From Butyrivibrio sp. WCD3002 (GTDB lineage Bacteria > Bacillota > Clostridia > Lachnospirales > Lachnospiraceae), in assembly GCF_000424265.1 (NCBI RefSeq), contig NZ_AUJO01000002.1:355289-419288 (forward strand): DNA of 64,000 bases. Reading direction: 5' to 3'. How positions within the stretch are numbered: position 1 is the stretch's first letter; every line of letters begins with the position of its first letter. A program made the translations under genes and the position numbers. A model generated the notes under the pieces. It ran no database searches. It was not told where the DNA came from and was given only the letters and a program-made list of their open reading frames with translations. Positions 34,151 to 43,432 of the stretch are shown here, piece by piece.

Positions 34151-34801
34151 TCAGTGTACGATTACTGCGGTTCCAACACTTGCCATGTCATAGAGTGCAA
34201 CTGCTGCGTCATGGGGAAGATTAACGCATCCGTGGGATCCGTTTGTCTGATAGATATCTCCGCCAAAGCTGCTTCGCCATGTGGCATCATGAAGACCTAT
34301 GCTTCCGTTAAAGGGCATCCATCTGTCTACCCATACATTCCATGTAGGACCTGTAAGATATTTACCGGGAACCTCTGCGGTAATAGCATAATTTCCTGCA
34401 GGTGTCCCTCTGCCAAGACTTGTATTTCCTGTAACACAGGGTGTTGAAAGAACCACCTGTCCATTTACGAAATAATTAACCATCTGCGAAGCAAGATCTA
34501 CATCGATGTAGGTTGCACCACTCTGTGGCTGTGCCTGAGGCTGTTGCTGGGGAGCAGCTTGAGAAATAAATCCCTGACAGCTTGCTATCTCTTCCTGCTG
34601 ATTCTGGAATCGGCCTTCCTTTACTCCGAAATTCTGATAATGATTATAGAGAACACCGGGATCGCTACCCAGCGCCTGAACCACATCGGGATATTTTCTT
34701 GCGTAGTAATCAGCATCAAAGCCATCAGCCTTAACTGATATTATGCCAAAACAAATTGTTAATACAAAACATGGAATAACAACAAAGAATAGTTTCCTCA
34801 T
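34151..34801 (-). CDS. L,D-transpeptidase (YkuD domain), secreted
   Basis: 216 residues. A signal peptide or anchor (LFFVVIPCFVLTICFGII) is followed by a surface motif FDADYYARKYPDVVQALG with HYQNFGVKEGRF, a repeat type common in Lachnospiraceae cell-surface proteins. A Gln/Pro-rich linker leads to the YkuD domain, about residues 105-216, with the catalytic block SHGCVNL and upstream histidine in GLHDATWR. It would form 3-3 peptidoglycan cross-links or attach proteins to the wall. The ATG at 34801 has GGGGGA upstream; an in-frame alternative at 34828 has none. Monocistronic by its own promoter and terminator. Confidence 0.93.
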   Translation of the reverse strand: MRKLFFVVIPCFVLTICFGIISVKADGFDADYYARKYPDVVQALGSDPGVLYNHYQNFGVKEGRFQNQQEEIASCQGFISQAAPQQQPQAQPQSGATYIDVDLASQMVNYFVNGQVVLSTPCVTGNTSLGRGTPAGNYAITAEVPGKYLTGPTWNVWVDRWMPFNGSIGLHDATWRSSFGGDIYQTNGSHGCVNLPHDAAVALYDMASVGTAVIVH

Positions 34802-34829
34802 AGCCAGAATCCCCCTTCGTGTACCCACA

Positions 34830-34838
34830 ATTATATCA
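34830..34838 (-). promoter_or_regulatory. Extended -10 promoter of L,D-transpeptidase gene
   Basis: On the minus strand TGATATAAT, a perfect TATAAT (34830-34835) with the TGn extension. No good -35 is seen, as is usual for extended -10 promoters. The leader is about 22 bases. Confidence 0.5.
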
Positions 34839-34922
34839 TCAGCTCGTTTATGAAAAGACTATTTTACGATGTTTTAACAAATGTTTTATCTTTTGATAAT
34901 TATTAGAGTCAACTAGTATTTC

Positions 34923-35426
34923 TCACGGGGTAGCTTCAGGCTGTCCGCTGGGGATAGGGAGATCGTAGAGGACAGGGTTGCCGTAGGGATTGTAGGTGCT
35001 GGTGATGCCTGCTGCCTCGTTGAAGACATCGGCAAGGGCACGGCCGTCGTTTATGTGAAGCTCGTGACGATACCAGCCTCCTGACATTTTGACGAACAAA
35101 AAGCCATCATGCCTTGTGCTGGTGCGTCTTGTGAATGCAACCTTAGCATCAAGGTAGGTATCAAGATCTGTTCCGTTATAGATATAGGCTGCCGGAACAT
35201 ACCAGCCATTATATTTTCTTGTAAAAATGTGATTGTTATAGGTCACAGTGGTATTGCCATCTTCATCAGTTCCTACCGTAACCTGAACCGAATTATCATT
35301 TCCATCAATCGGCTCCAAAGAAGTAGCTTCCGCGTTAATTGGGAATAATAGAATAATCATAGAAAAAAAGAATGCTGCCATAGCATATCTGATCATCTGA
35401 CTTGCGCTGATATAATATCTGTTCAT
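34923..35426 (-). CDS. Secreted protein of unknown function
   Basis: 167 residues with a signal peptide (hydrophobic FFFSMIILLFPI, cleavage near AEATS). The mature part has aromatic, beta-rich blocks: YNNHIFTRKYNGWYVPAAYIY, SGGWYRHELHIND (listed in pieces). No family recognised. GGGGGA precedes the ATG at 35426. It lies 77 bases after an unknown cytoplasmic gene and 121 bases before the L,D-transpeptidase; a stem-loop in the upstream gap (35450-35490 region) separates it from its neighbour. A surface role is likely. Confidence 0.75.
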   Translation of the reverse strand: MNRYYISASQMIRYAMAAFFFSMIILLFPINAEATSLEPIDGNDNSVQVTVGTDEDGNTTVTYNNHIFTRKYNGWYVPAAYIYNGTDLDTYLDAKVAFTRRTSTRHDGFLFVKMSGGWYRHELHINDGRALADVFNEAAGITSTYNPYGNPVLYDLPIPSGQPEATP

Positions 35427-35503
35427 ATAAAAATCCCCCTTATAAAGCAGGTACTACTGCCAAAAACTTATATAATGTTTTTCGGCATAAGGGATGTATT
35501 TTT

Positions 35504-36226
35504 TTACCCTCTTATGGTAAATTCTCCAACAGGCGCATTTTTAAGTATTTCTTCCAGCTTCTGCCTTGCTTCGTTTCTTGAATCTGCAACAACCTCAATT
35601 CCAAAGCCAAAGGTTTTAGTATTCTCATAGCCATCTGCTTTTGCGGCAAACTCTTCCTTAATGGCATCCATTGAGTGGCGCTGGCGCATTTCAACTATGT
35701 CCTTAGCTGCAAAGGTACGATATTTTTCACATTCCTCAGGGGTTTGTGCATATCTGTTTATGATGTCCATGGTGGATGCTATGCTCAGATAGTCTTCCGA
35801 CATGAACTCCTCAAAGCTTTTCCAATGGGGCATCTCGTCATAGGAATGTCCCATTCTGCTGTCCAGATAATTCTCAAGAGATATATCCTGGTCCTTAAGC
35901 CAGCTGAGCGCATACCACTTCCAGATATTTTCGCGCATGTCAAAAATCTCTTTTTCGTTGATGGACTGCATTCTTCTGAAAAGATCCTCAACGACAAGAG
36001 CTATAGCTTCTTCCCCTGTGTCATTTATATTTATTATTTTTCCTGCGTAGGTTGCGCCTTCAAAAGCATTTTCAAGGCTTAGAGAAAAAGTAGATTCGTC
36101 GATCTTGGACATTTGAACCGCATAATTACCCAAGCGGGCTACACAAAGACTGCGGTCATTCAGTACATTGTCCCGCTGCTCCGTAAAGGTATGTATCATA
36201 AATTCCGGCTTTATATAGGTAAACAT
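35504..36226 (-). CDS. Unknown cytoplasmic protein
   Basis: 240 residues, no signal peptide or membrane helix. Acidic and helical, with several Trp/Tyr residues (IWKWYALSWLKDQ) and a C-terminal KTFGFGIEVVADSRNEARQKLEEIL segment. No catalytic or binding motif recognised. The ATG at 36226 has AATAGG upstream. Lies alone between a GGDEF/EAL gene and a secreted-protein gene. Confidence 0.75.
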   Translation of the reverse strand: MFTYIKPEFMIHTFTEQRDNVLNDRSLCVARLGNYAVQMSKIDESTFSLSLENAFEGATYAGKIININDTGEEAIALVVEDLFRRMQSINEKEIFDMRENIWKWYALSWLKDQDISLENYLDSRMGHSYDEMPHWKSFEEFMSEDYLSIASTMDIINRYAQTPEECEKYRTFAAKDIVEMRQRHSMDAIKEEFAAKADGYENTKTFGFGIEVVADSRNEARQKLEEILKNAPVGEFTIRG

Positions 36227-36318
36227 CCTATTGCCAACCTTTCGTCACAGATAATCACACTAATTATATCATATCCACTGTTTTATAAAGGTCCACCTGC
36301 ATCGATTTTAGAGAATGT

Positions 36319-37977
36319 TTATTTATTATATATTTCAAGCTTCTTGAACTCATCGAGAGGCACAGGCATAGCATAGTAGTAGCCCTGGTAGTCATCAACG
36401 GGGTAATCGAGGATTTTCTCTGCGGTGTCCTCATTGCCAATTCCGGTAGCACATACACTCATGTTCATATTTACCGCAAAGCCTGTAATAGCTTCTGCCA
36501 TGTGTCTGCTAAGAGGATTCTTCGTGATGTTTTCTGTGATCTCCTGACCAAGCTTTATGATATTAAGAGGCAGCGAGGTTGCAAGATCAAGGGTTGTAAA
36601 GTCGCTTACATCAAGGGCTATTCTGATTCCGCAGGACTTAAGGAAAATAACCTGACTCTTTAAATATTCAAAGTTGATATCCCTTGTTACATTGGAAAGC
36701 TCGATACACAGAGCTGTTCCCGGGAATCTGTTGCTCCTTAGCAGCTCGACTATTGTAGTTCTGAAATCGCTTCTCTCGAGCTGCATATATGCCAAATTGA
36801 TGCTAAGGTAAAAATCCGGATGATCCTTTAAAATCTCAAGGCCATCCTTCATGGCTCTGTCAAGAACCCATGTACCAAGAGCATAGAAGGACTCATCCTG
36901 TTCAAGCCAGGGTATGAATTCGCTTGGAGAAACATCACCGTAGGGCTGCTTACTCCATCTAAGAAGGACCTCTGCTCCTGTGAGTCGGCCTTCCTTCTTG
37001 GAGATAATGGGCTGATAATTCAGATAAAAGCCCTTGCAGTGGTCAAGGACGCACTCTCTTACAGCAGCCACCAGCTCAATGGTGCTCTTATTGTTATCAA
37101 GCTCGTTGTTATGGAAAATAATCAGGTTTCCATGCTTTCTTCTCTTTGAATAATCAAGGGCGTATTTTGCGCTTGTGTAAACCGCATGAACATCTACTCC
37201 GGGCTCATCGGCAACTATTACACCGCCTCCAAGCTCAGCCGATACACTGCTGGTTCCGACCTTGATACTCTGTCTTACATACTGTCGCATTCTCTGATAA
37301 AGAAGCTTTATCTCTTCAAGAGACATCTTTGTAGTGCAGACTCCGAGGATTGTTCCGTCACCTCTGTATACGTGTCCCTTTTCACCAACCTCTGTCTGAA
37401 GATACTCGGCCATGGCTTTTAACATTCTGTTTCCGAACATATAGCCGTAAAGCCTGTTGATGTCACCAAAATCAATCACATTCACAACCAGGAGAATGTA
37501 TTTTTCCTGGAGCGTCTCAAGTCTGTGCATGTAGTTAAGCATCTCGTAGTGATTGGACAATCCGCTGATGGGATCTGTGGTATCCACAATACCTTTATTT
37601 ATTAGTGAGCAGGCATAGTAAGCCGCCTTACCCGAATAATCCTTTATTACAACACCCTTACAGGAGCAGGCAACGTACTCGCCGTTTTTATTACGGGCAC
37701 GATATTCAAAGCTGGGATTTACTCTGTTTCCGGAAAAAGCCACCGCCAGATGTTCTCTGTAGGTCTCCCTGTCCTCCGGATGCACATGCACTTCCCACAC
37801 CTGATCTGCCTTGTAGACATACTCCCCCGGTAATCCAAAATACTTCACGGCATTTTCTGACCATCTGGCCATGTTTTTCTCGATATCATACACATAAGAA
37901 TATCTGCTCTTTGAAGTAACAGCAAAGGTGTCATAGATTTTACTTATAGTATCATAGGGCCCCTGTTTTTCCGCCAT
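36319..37977 (-). CDS. PAS - degenerate GGDEF - EAL-type protein
   Basis: 552 residues. Residues about 10-130 are a PAS domain (VWEVHVHPEDRETYREH, GEYVACSCKGVVIKD). The GGDEF half (about 150-310) has RGDGTILGV where R-GGDEF is expected, so diguanylate cyclase activity is unlikely. The EAL half (about 320-550) has GAEVLLRW for EAL, keeps CIELSNV and LNIIKLGQ, but the DDFGTG block reads VSDFTTL. So phosphodiesterase residues are partly changed too; it may act as a c-di-GMP or nucleotide sensor rather than an enzyme. The ATG at 37977 has GGAGG upstream. No membrane helix, so it is cytoplasmic. Confidence 0.88.
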   Translation of the reverse strand: MAEKQGPYDTISKIYDTFAVTSKSRYSYVYDIEKNMARWSENAVKYFGLPGEYVYKADQVWEVHVHPEDRETYREHLAVAFSGNRVNPSFEYRARNKNGEYVACSCKGVVIKDYSGKAAYYACSLINKGIVDTTDPISGLSNHYEMLNYMHRLETLQEKYILLVVNVIDFGDINRLYGYMFGNRMLKAMAEYLQTEVGEKGHVYRGDGTILGVCTTKMSLEEIKLLYQRMRQYVRQSIKVGTSSVSAELGGGVIVADEPGVDVHAVYTSAKYALDYSKRRKHGNLIIFHNNELDNNKSTIELVAAVRECVLDHCKGFYLNYQPIISKKEGRLTGAEVLLRWSKQPYGDVSPSEFIPWLEQDESFYALGTWVLDRAMKDGLEILKDHPDFYLSINLAYMQLERSDFRTTIVELLRSNRFPGTALCIELSNVTRDINFEYLKSQVIFLKSCGIRIALDVSDFTTLDLATSLPLNIIKLGQEITENITKNPLSRHMAEAITGFAVNMNMSVCATGIGNEDTAEKILDYPVDDYQGYYYAMPVPLDEFKKLEIYNK

Positions 37978-38019
37978 AAAGACGCATCCTCCACAAACGA
38001 TGATAAACGTAAATAATTA

Positions 38020-38028
38020 TGTTATACT
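38020..38028 (+). promoter_or_regulatory. Extended -10 promoter for PH-domain gene
   Basis: TGTTATACT: TATACT (38023-38028) with a TGn extension on the plus strand. The start would be near 38035, giving a leader of about 108 bases that ends in GGAGG before the ATG at 38144. Confidence 0.45.
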
Positions 38029-38143
38029 GATAAAAATTATAGTTTTTAGTTCAGACTCTATCAACTGTTTTTTGCATATAACTTCCTGCAGTACAGGTGA
38101 TGAGCCGACTTTTTAAAAACAAAAAGGTATTTTGGAGGTTATG

Positions 38144-38587
38144 ATGGCTAAAATTTCTAACACAGCGCAGAATGAAGCTTCTATTCTCGCAAAAGGGGAT
38201 CTGCAATATAAAGAGTACGGTAGACTCCTTTTTTTCGGTATTCCGTGGCCCTTCAAGCACTATGAGCTCTACAATAACGAGCTGACTATCGTTTCAGGGT
38301 TCCTCAACATTACAGAAGATGACTGCTTCATGTACAGAATCAGCGATGTTGAATTAAAAAGATCATTTTTACAGAGACTGTTTGGTCTTTCAACCATAAC
38401 ATGCTTTACATCCGACGTTACGGATAAAACCATCGTTATGAAAAACATTAAGCATGGTCGCGAAATCAAGGATTTCATCAATCAGGAATCCGAGCGTGCC
38501 CGCCTTCGCAGACGTACTGTAAATATGCAGGATATCGGATATGCAATGGAGGATGGCTCTCTTGATGATGCAAACGATATAAACTGA
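38144..38587 (+). CDS. Bacterial PH-domain protein
   Basis: 147 residues from the ATG at 38144, five bases after GGAGG (an ATG at 38141 and a TTG at 38132 are too close to or upstream of the site). The region LYNNELTIVSGFLNI with the following YRISDVELKRSF and a later strand pattern fits the bPH_2 fold found in small bacterial PH-like proteins. No membrane segment. The C-terminal 40 residues are charged and helical. Role unknown. It stands alone on the plus strand between a GGDEF/EAL gene and a PBP1-GGDEF gene, with its own terminator. Confidence 0.8.
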   Translation: MAKISNTAQNEASILAKGDLQYKEYGRLLFFGIPWPFKHYELYNNELTIVSGFLNITEDDCFMYRISDVELKRSFLQRLFGLSTITCFTSDVTDKTIVMKNIKHGREIKDFINQESERARLRRRTVNMQDIGYAMEDGSLDDANDIN

Positions 38588-38606
38588 TATCTCAAAAGAT
38601 AATAAA

Positions 38607-38653
38607 TCCCGCAGGCTTTCATTGTTGGAACAACGGCCCTGCGGGACTTTTTT
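38607..38653. terminator. Strong convergent terminator
   Basis: A perfect 9-bp GC-rich stem (38607-38615 with 38638-38646) followed by six T on the plus strand, serving the PH-domain gene. The same hairpin stands just after the stop of the minus-strand PBP1-GGDEF gene with a weaker U-tract (AUUUAUU), so it probably ends both transcripts, including the 13-kb valS operon. Confidence 0.85.
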
Positions 38654-40559
38654 ATGATGCGTGATGCTTTTTCTTTACTTCATACATTCTGGAGTCACTC
38701 TCTGACAGACAGCGCTCCACGTCTGTTTCCTTGGTTATTGCTGACTGATACCAGCCAATTGATACTTCCAGGTCGAACTTTACAGACTCGTCCTTACTTT
38801 TATCTTCGATATGCTTCTCCAGTTTAGCCGCCATCTTCTTGGGCTTTATCTCGGAGGATGGATATACAAGAAGGAACTCATCTCCGCCCATTCTGGAACA
38901 GTGCCCATTCTCCGGGCAATATTTCTTGATGACATCCGCAATCATGATAATGGCTTCATCTCCGGTCTCATGACCGTAGGCATCATTTATCTTCTTTAAT
39001 CCGTCCAGATCAATGGTCATAAATACCAGCTCCTGTCCGGTCTTAATCCACTCATCTATATTTTTGTTCATCCACACATCAAAGCTTCGTCTGTTGCTCA
39101 TATCAGTCATGAAGTCCGTCAGACTTTTCTGCTGCGTCTGAGCAAGAAGGCATCTTAGCTCTGATGCGATATATAGCTTGTTAAATGCCAGGGACAGCTT
39201 AAGTATCCAGTCAAAATAATACTGATCAACGGTATCACTTAGACTTTCAAATTCAGATACAACAAATCCAAAGCATCTTGTACTGTCATGAAGAAGTGAA
39301 AAATACAGGGTTCTTGGCTTGTCATCATCAAAGGCTTCAAAGGTCAGCAGATTATTTTTATTAAATACCTTTGTGTTGAAGTTTATCCTCTTTCCATCTC
39401 TATATCCAAAAACAGGTTCAACCTCTTCAGTGATGTCCTCCTCGAAAATACGCCCGTTGTTGGCATTCTTATGTCCTGAAAGGCAGATGAAAAGTGATTT
39501 ATGATCCACCACAAGATTGATGTGTTTTTGAATGGTATTCAAAAGCTCCTCAATCGAATTACTGCTATCAAGATCTATCTGTAGCATAGTCTGATTGTGA
39601 GGCTGACCCAAAAGATGACTTACTCTCTCATAGTACTGATTCAGCTGCTGCTGATGGGTCTCTACAACCTCTTCACCGTTACATCCGCAGCTCTCTCTGT
39701 ACATGATTTTTGCGGGAACAGAATTCGGTGTCTTAACATAGACCTTCCTTATCAGCTTATCCGCAAGATCTATAGTGCACTCTGCCATTCCCTCTATGTC
39801 AACGCTTACGGTGGTAAGAGTGGGATGATATTCTATTGCCTCTGAAATATCGTCAACACCTGTAACCTTCAGGTCTTCAGGTATACGAAGTCCATGATCT
39901 ATAGCCACTGTGCAAAGAGCTCTGGCCATATAGTCATTGGCACATATTACTGCATCGGGAATATGCTCCGGGTCAGAAAAGAAGTACTGAAATGCTTCTT
40001 CACCCTTGAATCGCCACATGTCTGCATGGAAAACAGAATTCTCGTAGATGGGAAGTCCCTTTTCCTTCATGGCTATCCTGTATTTTTCAAGTCTCTCATT
40101 ACTGTCATAATGAGCAGGATAGCCCGCCATAAACATAATATTCTTACAATTATGGCAATCAGCAAGATGATTTACCACATTGACTATGGCATCATTTGCG
40201 TTACTTAAGATGCTTAGAAAATCCTTATACTTTTCTCTGAAGCTGATTACGGGGCAGGTGGCTCTGCTTCGTATCTCATCCTCAAGCATCTGCCTGATCT
40301 CCGGTCTGTCGAAGGTATCATAGGCAATAATCACCGCATCGAGACTCTCGATGGGCGCAAATTTAATAACCTTCTCATTCATTTTATTGAAATCACTCTC
40401 GTCATCAATGACTTCAAAAGCAATGAAAAAGAGAAGATTATAATCCTTTTTTCTCGCCGTACTGGCAAGAGCCCGGCAAAATCTCTTCTGAAATCTTACC
40501 TCAGAACAGTTAAAAAATACGCCAATGTTCTTTTTCCCATTTAAAAGAATATTGTCCAT
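38652..40559 (-). CDS. PBP1-like sensor fused to diguanylate cyclase (GGDEF)
   Basis: 635 residues from the ATG at 40559, eight bases after AGAGGT (a GTG three codons upstream is also possible). Residues about 10-290 match the LacI/type 1 binding fold without a DNA-binding domain (IGVFFNCSEVRF, AVICANDYMARALC, VTGVDDISEA). A central region is followed by a C-terminal GGDEF domain with intact active site SRMGGDEFLLVY and DLDGLKKINDAYGH. There is no signal peptide, so the sensor part is cytoplasmic. It should make c-di-GMP in response to a small ligand. Last gene of the valS operon. Confidence 0.92.
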   Translation of the reverse strand: MDNILLNGKKNIGVFFNCSEVRFQKRFCRALASTARKKDYNLLFFIAFEVIDDESDFNKMNEKVIKFAPIESLDAVIIAYDTFDRPEIRQMLEDEIRSRATCPVISFREKYKDFLSILSNANDAIVNVVNHLADCHNCKNIMFMAGYPAHYDSNERLEKYRIAMKEKGLPIYENSVFHADMWRFKGEEAFQYFFSDPEHIPDAVICANDYMARALCTVAIDHGLRIPEDLKVTGVDDISEAIEYHPTLTTVSVDIEGMAECTIDLADKLIRKVYVKTPNSVPAKIMYRESCGCNGEEVVETHQQQLNQYYERVSHLLGQPHNQTMLQIDLDSSNSIEELLNTIQKHINLVVDHKSLFICLSGHKNANNGRIFEEDITEEVEPVFGYRDGKRINFNTKVFNKNNLLTFEAFDDDKPRTLYFSLLHDSTRCFGFVVSEFESLSDTVDQYYFDWILKLSLAFNKLYIASELRCLLAQTQQKSLTDFMTDMSNRRSFDVWMNKNIDEWIKTGQELVFMTIDLDGLKKINDAYGHETGDEAIIMIADVIKKYCPENGHCSRMGGDEFLLVYPSSEIKPKKMAAKLEKHIEDKSKDESVKFDLEVSIGWYQSAITKETDVERCLSESDSRMYEVKKKHHAS

Positions 40560-40570
40560 AGCATTCACCT

Positions 40571-41698
40571 CTATGATAAATACTGTTCATATATTGCCAC
40601 CTGATCGTAGATGCATCTCCAGGAGCTCCATGCATTAGCAGAAACACAGATATAGTGTCCGCCTGAATTAGAGATTGAATAGCTGGCTGCACAGCACCCT
40701 GACTGATTGACAAAGCCTGTCTTTGCGCAGAGCACTTCGCCATTGGTCTCCTTATCCTCAATTCTTCTAAGGAACCAGTTGGAGATGGTTATTCCTTCCG
40801 GATGCTGCTCCGTAGCAGTGGTGGTATATGTATGAGCAGAGAGTATCTCTCTTGCAAGATCGTTCTCAACCGCAGCCTTAAGAATCATAGCCATGTCCGT
40901 AAGGGTGCAATAATGATTTTCGTCATAGATTCCTATGCAGTTGGTAAAATGCGCTGTATCGGCAAGTCCAAGCTCCGCAAGCTTTTCATTCATCATATCC
41001 ACAAAGGCTTCGTGTGAACCGGCAACATAGGTTGCAAGTGCCACGCCCGCATCTGCTCCTGATGGAAGAATTGTTCCGTACATAAGATCTCTTACCGTAA
41101 CAACCTCATCCACATCGAAGCCAACGATACTGCAGTCATTTGAAAAAGAATAATCCGTAATATCTCTTGTAATAGTAAAGGTATCGTCTAAATCAGTCAC
41201 ATGCTCAGCTGCCACAAGAATCGTAAGTATCTTTGTCATGGAAGCAGGGGAAATGGTGGTATCTGCTGCTTTTTGGGCAATAACCTCTCCCTTGTCCACA
41301 TCGATGAGAATGGCATTCTCGCTGATGACATCCTCACTTACGATATTTGAAACCGAACTGCTTGTGGTAACCTCATAGCCTTTGCAAAAGCTTGCAACCT
41401 CAGGAGACAGTTCCGGTTCCTCTACAACCTCTATCTCCTGCGGTTCAGGCGCCTCTTCAGGCTCCTCAACTACCGGTACCTCTTCAGGAATTTCCTCCTG
41501 GATGGCAGCCAGTTCCGGAGCTTCGTCCTCACCTTTATTTTTGCCAAACAGGAAATAGGCTCCTACACCTATCATAACTACAAATGCAACTGCAAGTATT
41601 CCTAAAAGAATAAATAACCCCTTATTTTTCTTTCGCGGCTTTCTCCTTATATAGTAGCTGCTGTCTAAATTTCTATATCCATTCTTACCCAAAACCAA
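40571..41698 (-). CDS. D-alanyl-D-alanine carboxypeptidase (PBP5/DacA-like)
   Basis: 375 residues. An N-terminal membrane helix (LFILLGILAVAFVVMIGVGAYF) follows a basic cytoplasmic start; then a Glu/Pro-rich linker and the serine peptidase domain. Active-site blocks: SPASMTKILT (SxxK), LPSGADAGVAL (SGAD in place of SxN), and KTGFVNQSG (KTG). It trims peptidoglycan side chains. The start is TTG at 41698, with AAGG four bases upstream, right after the stop of the TPR lipoprotein gene. Coupled in an operon with division-neutral genes; the TTG start may keep expression low. Confidence 0.9.
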   Translation of the reverse strand: MVLGKNGYRNLDSSYYIRRKPRKKNKGLFILLGILAVAFVVMIGVGAYFLFGKNKGEDEAPELAAIQEEIPEEVPVVEEPEEAPEPQEIEVVEEPELSPEVASFCKGYEVTTSSSVSNIVSEDVISENAILIDVDKGEVIAQKAADTTISPASMTKILTILVAAEHVTDLDDTFTITRDITDYSFSNDCSIVGFDVDEVVTVRDLMYGTILPSGADAGVALATYVAGSHEAFVDMMNEKLAELGLADTAHFTNCIGIYDENHYCTLTDMAMILKAAVENDLAREILSAHTYTTTATEQHPEGITISNWFLRRIEDKETNGEVLCAKTGFVNQSGCCAASYSISNSGGHYICVSANAWSSWRCIYDQVAIYEQYLS

Positions 41699-41699
41699 A

Positions 41700-42758
41700 T
41701 TACCTTGTAGAAAGGAATATCTCCTCTCTTATCGCATCCGCATCATCCGGATACGCCTTCCTGTATTTTTCCATTAAACTCTTTGCCTGCGCAAAATCGC
41801 CTGCATACTCGTAAGCCGTTATCTCATTTAATAAGAGTGACTGATGATATTCACTGTTTCCAAGTGAAAGTCCTGCTTCAAATGAGCTGACAGCATTTAC
41901 GTAATCCCCCATTTTTACCTGACATAAGCCAAGCTGATTGTAGATGTCCGGATGATTTGGATCCTCCGCAAGAAAAGTCTTATAAACGCTTATGGCATAG
42001 TTATAGTCACCCTGCTTTTCTCCGGTCTGTCCAAGCAAAACCACAATAGGTGCCTTATCTGCATCGCGCTCATTTCTTGCCAGCTCCAAAAAGCTCTGGG
42101 CATCAGCGTTATTTCCAAGATAGTACGAGATCTGACCCTTTTCATAGTTGGTCATGTTAGGATCAACGTTATTCAGACATGACTCTAGGATTGCTGCACC
42201 TTCCTCCTCGTATCCGTTGGCGGAAAGTGCCTTATAGATCATTATCCTGAGGTCGTAATCCTTGGAAGAAATTGTTATTGCCTTATTAAAATCTATCATT
42301 GCGCCATCATGATCCTGGCTGTAAAGCTTTGCAACTCCGCGCATGTAATAGGCTTCTTTTTCCTTTTTACGAAGTTCCAGTATTGCGTCATATACCTGTA
42401 TCGCATCAGCATATTTACCCTGCTTGATATAGGTGTCCGCAAGATAGTAGTTCGTATCGAAATCCATATCCCTAGCAATTCCGTCAGTGGATGCCAGAGA
42501 TTTAAGGAACTCGGTGACAGCCTGATCGTAATCACCCAGGTTCCTATACAGGATTCCCTTTGCCCTGCAAAGAAGATGCACATCCTCTTCAGCCTTCTCC
42601 GCTGCTTCAAGACTCTCCATTGCCTCGTCATATTCCAGATTCTGAATATGCAAAAGGGCAGAGTCAACGTTACCATGCTTTAAAGCCGGACCGCATCCGC
42701 AAAGCATGGCTAAACCGGCGGTGAGCATAATGATCTTAGCCATTTTCTCATATAACAT
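41700..42758 (-). CDS. TPR-repeat lipoprotein
   Basis: 352 residues with a lipobox at LCGC (cysteine about residue 22). At least eight tetratricopeptide repeats follow, for example AKGILYRNLGDYDQAVTEFL, YYLADTYIKQGKYADAIQVY and IYNQLGLCQVKMGDYVNAV. It would be a protein-binding scaffold on the outer membrane face. It follows ridA by four bases. Specific partners unknown; peptidoglycan enzymes or the MBOAT/SGNH system of the same operon are possible. Confidence 0.85.
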   Translation of the reverse strand: MLYEKMAKIIMLTAGLAMLCGCGPALKHGNVDSALLHIQNLEYDEAMESLEAAEKAEEDVHLLCRAKGILYRNLGDYDQAVTEFLKSLASTDGIARDMDFDTNYYLADTYIKQGKYADAIQVYDAILELRKKEKEAYYMRGVAKLYSQDHDGAMIDFNKAITISSKDYDLRIMIYKALSANGYEEEGAAILESCLNNVDPNMTNYEKGQISYYLGNNADAQSFLELARNERDADKAPIVVLLGQTGEKQGDYNYAISVYKTFLAEDPNHPDIYNQLGLCQVKMGDYVNAVSSFEAGLSLGNSEYHQSLLLNEITAYEYAGDFAQAKSLMEKYRKAYPDDADAIREEIFLSTR

Positions 42759-42762
42759 TTAC

Positions 42763-43143
42763 TCAGTCCTCACCAAGATATGCTATTACCTCTACTTCAC
42801 ATAAAACGTCCTTAGGAAGCTGTTTTACTGCAACGCAACTTCTTGCAGGCTTACCTGTGAAATACTTCTCATATACTGTGTTGAATGCGCCGAAGTCTGA
42901 CATCTCGGCAAGAAAGCAGCTTGTCTTTACTACGTGCTCGTAATCTGTACCTGCTGCCTTTAAGATCTCCCCAATATTTCTGCAAACAAGATCAGCCTGA
43001 GCTGAAACATCACTTCCCTCGATCTCACCTGTTGCGGGATTGATCGGAATCTGACCTGAAGCATAAAGGAAATCCCCTGCCTTTATTGCCTGTGAATAGG
43101 GTCCGATTGCTGCGGGTGCCTTGTCTGTAACGATTTTCTGCAT
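42763..43143 (-). CDS. ridA: RidA/YjgF family enamine/imine deaminase
   Basis: 126 residues, the exact family length. Typical blocks: APAAIGPYSQAIKAGDFLYASGQIPI, PARSCVAVKQLP with the conserved arginine, and CEVEVIAYLGE at the end. RidA hydrolyses reactive enamine intermediates formed by PLP enzymes. I chose the ATG at 43143 after GGAGGT; a longer frame upstream overlaps the 84-residue gene. Sits between that gene and the TPR lipoprotein. Confidence 0.95.
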   Translation of the reverse strand: MQKIVTDKAPAAIGPYSQAIKAGDFLYASGQIPINPATGEIEGSDVSAQADLVCRNIGEILKAAGTDYEHVVKTSCFLAEMSDFGAFNTVYEKYFTGKPARSCVAVKQLPKDVLCEVEVIAYLGED

Positions 43144-43168
43144 TTTCCATACCTCCTGAAATAAAAAA

Positions 43169-43423
43169 TTATGAATTATCACTTTGCTTTTCCGAATCGA
43201 ATGCTGCTGTAACATAGAATCCCCTGGCATTCTCTTCGACCTTTAAAACCACGCCCCGACGCATGGCCATTCTCTCCCTGAAGGGAAAATTGCCTGACAT
43301 CGCAAGGGATGGATCGATGGTGTAATACACGTTACTTGGGAGTTCTCCCTCTGTCACCGTGATTTCATCGCCTTCCTTCAAAAGTCCTGGGCGTTCCATC
43401 TTAAAAACCATTTCTCTGACCAT
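43169..43423 (-). CDS. Small protein of unknown function
   Basis: 84 residues, acidic, no membrane segment, with blocks LLKEGDEITVTEGELPSNV and RRGVVLKVEENARGFYVTAAFD that suggest a small beta-barrel. The start is uncertain: the ATG at 43423 has no strong ribosome binding site and a second in-frame ATG follows four codons later. It lies nine bases after the SGNH hydrolase stop in the valS operon. Confidence 0.65.
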   Translation of the reverse strand: MVREMVFKMERPGLLKEGDEITVTEGELPSNVYYTIDPSLAMSGNFPFRERMAMRRGVVLKVEENARGFYVTAAFDSEKQSDNS

Positions 43424-43432
43424 TTTAAACTT

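Noticed and set aside
38035..38143. Riboswitch in the leader of the PH-domain gene
   Set aside because: A small CCTG/CAGG hairpin is present but no known riboswitch core could be matched.
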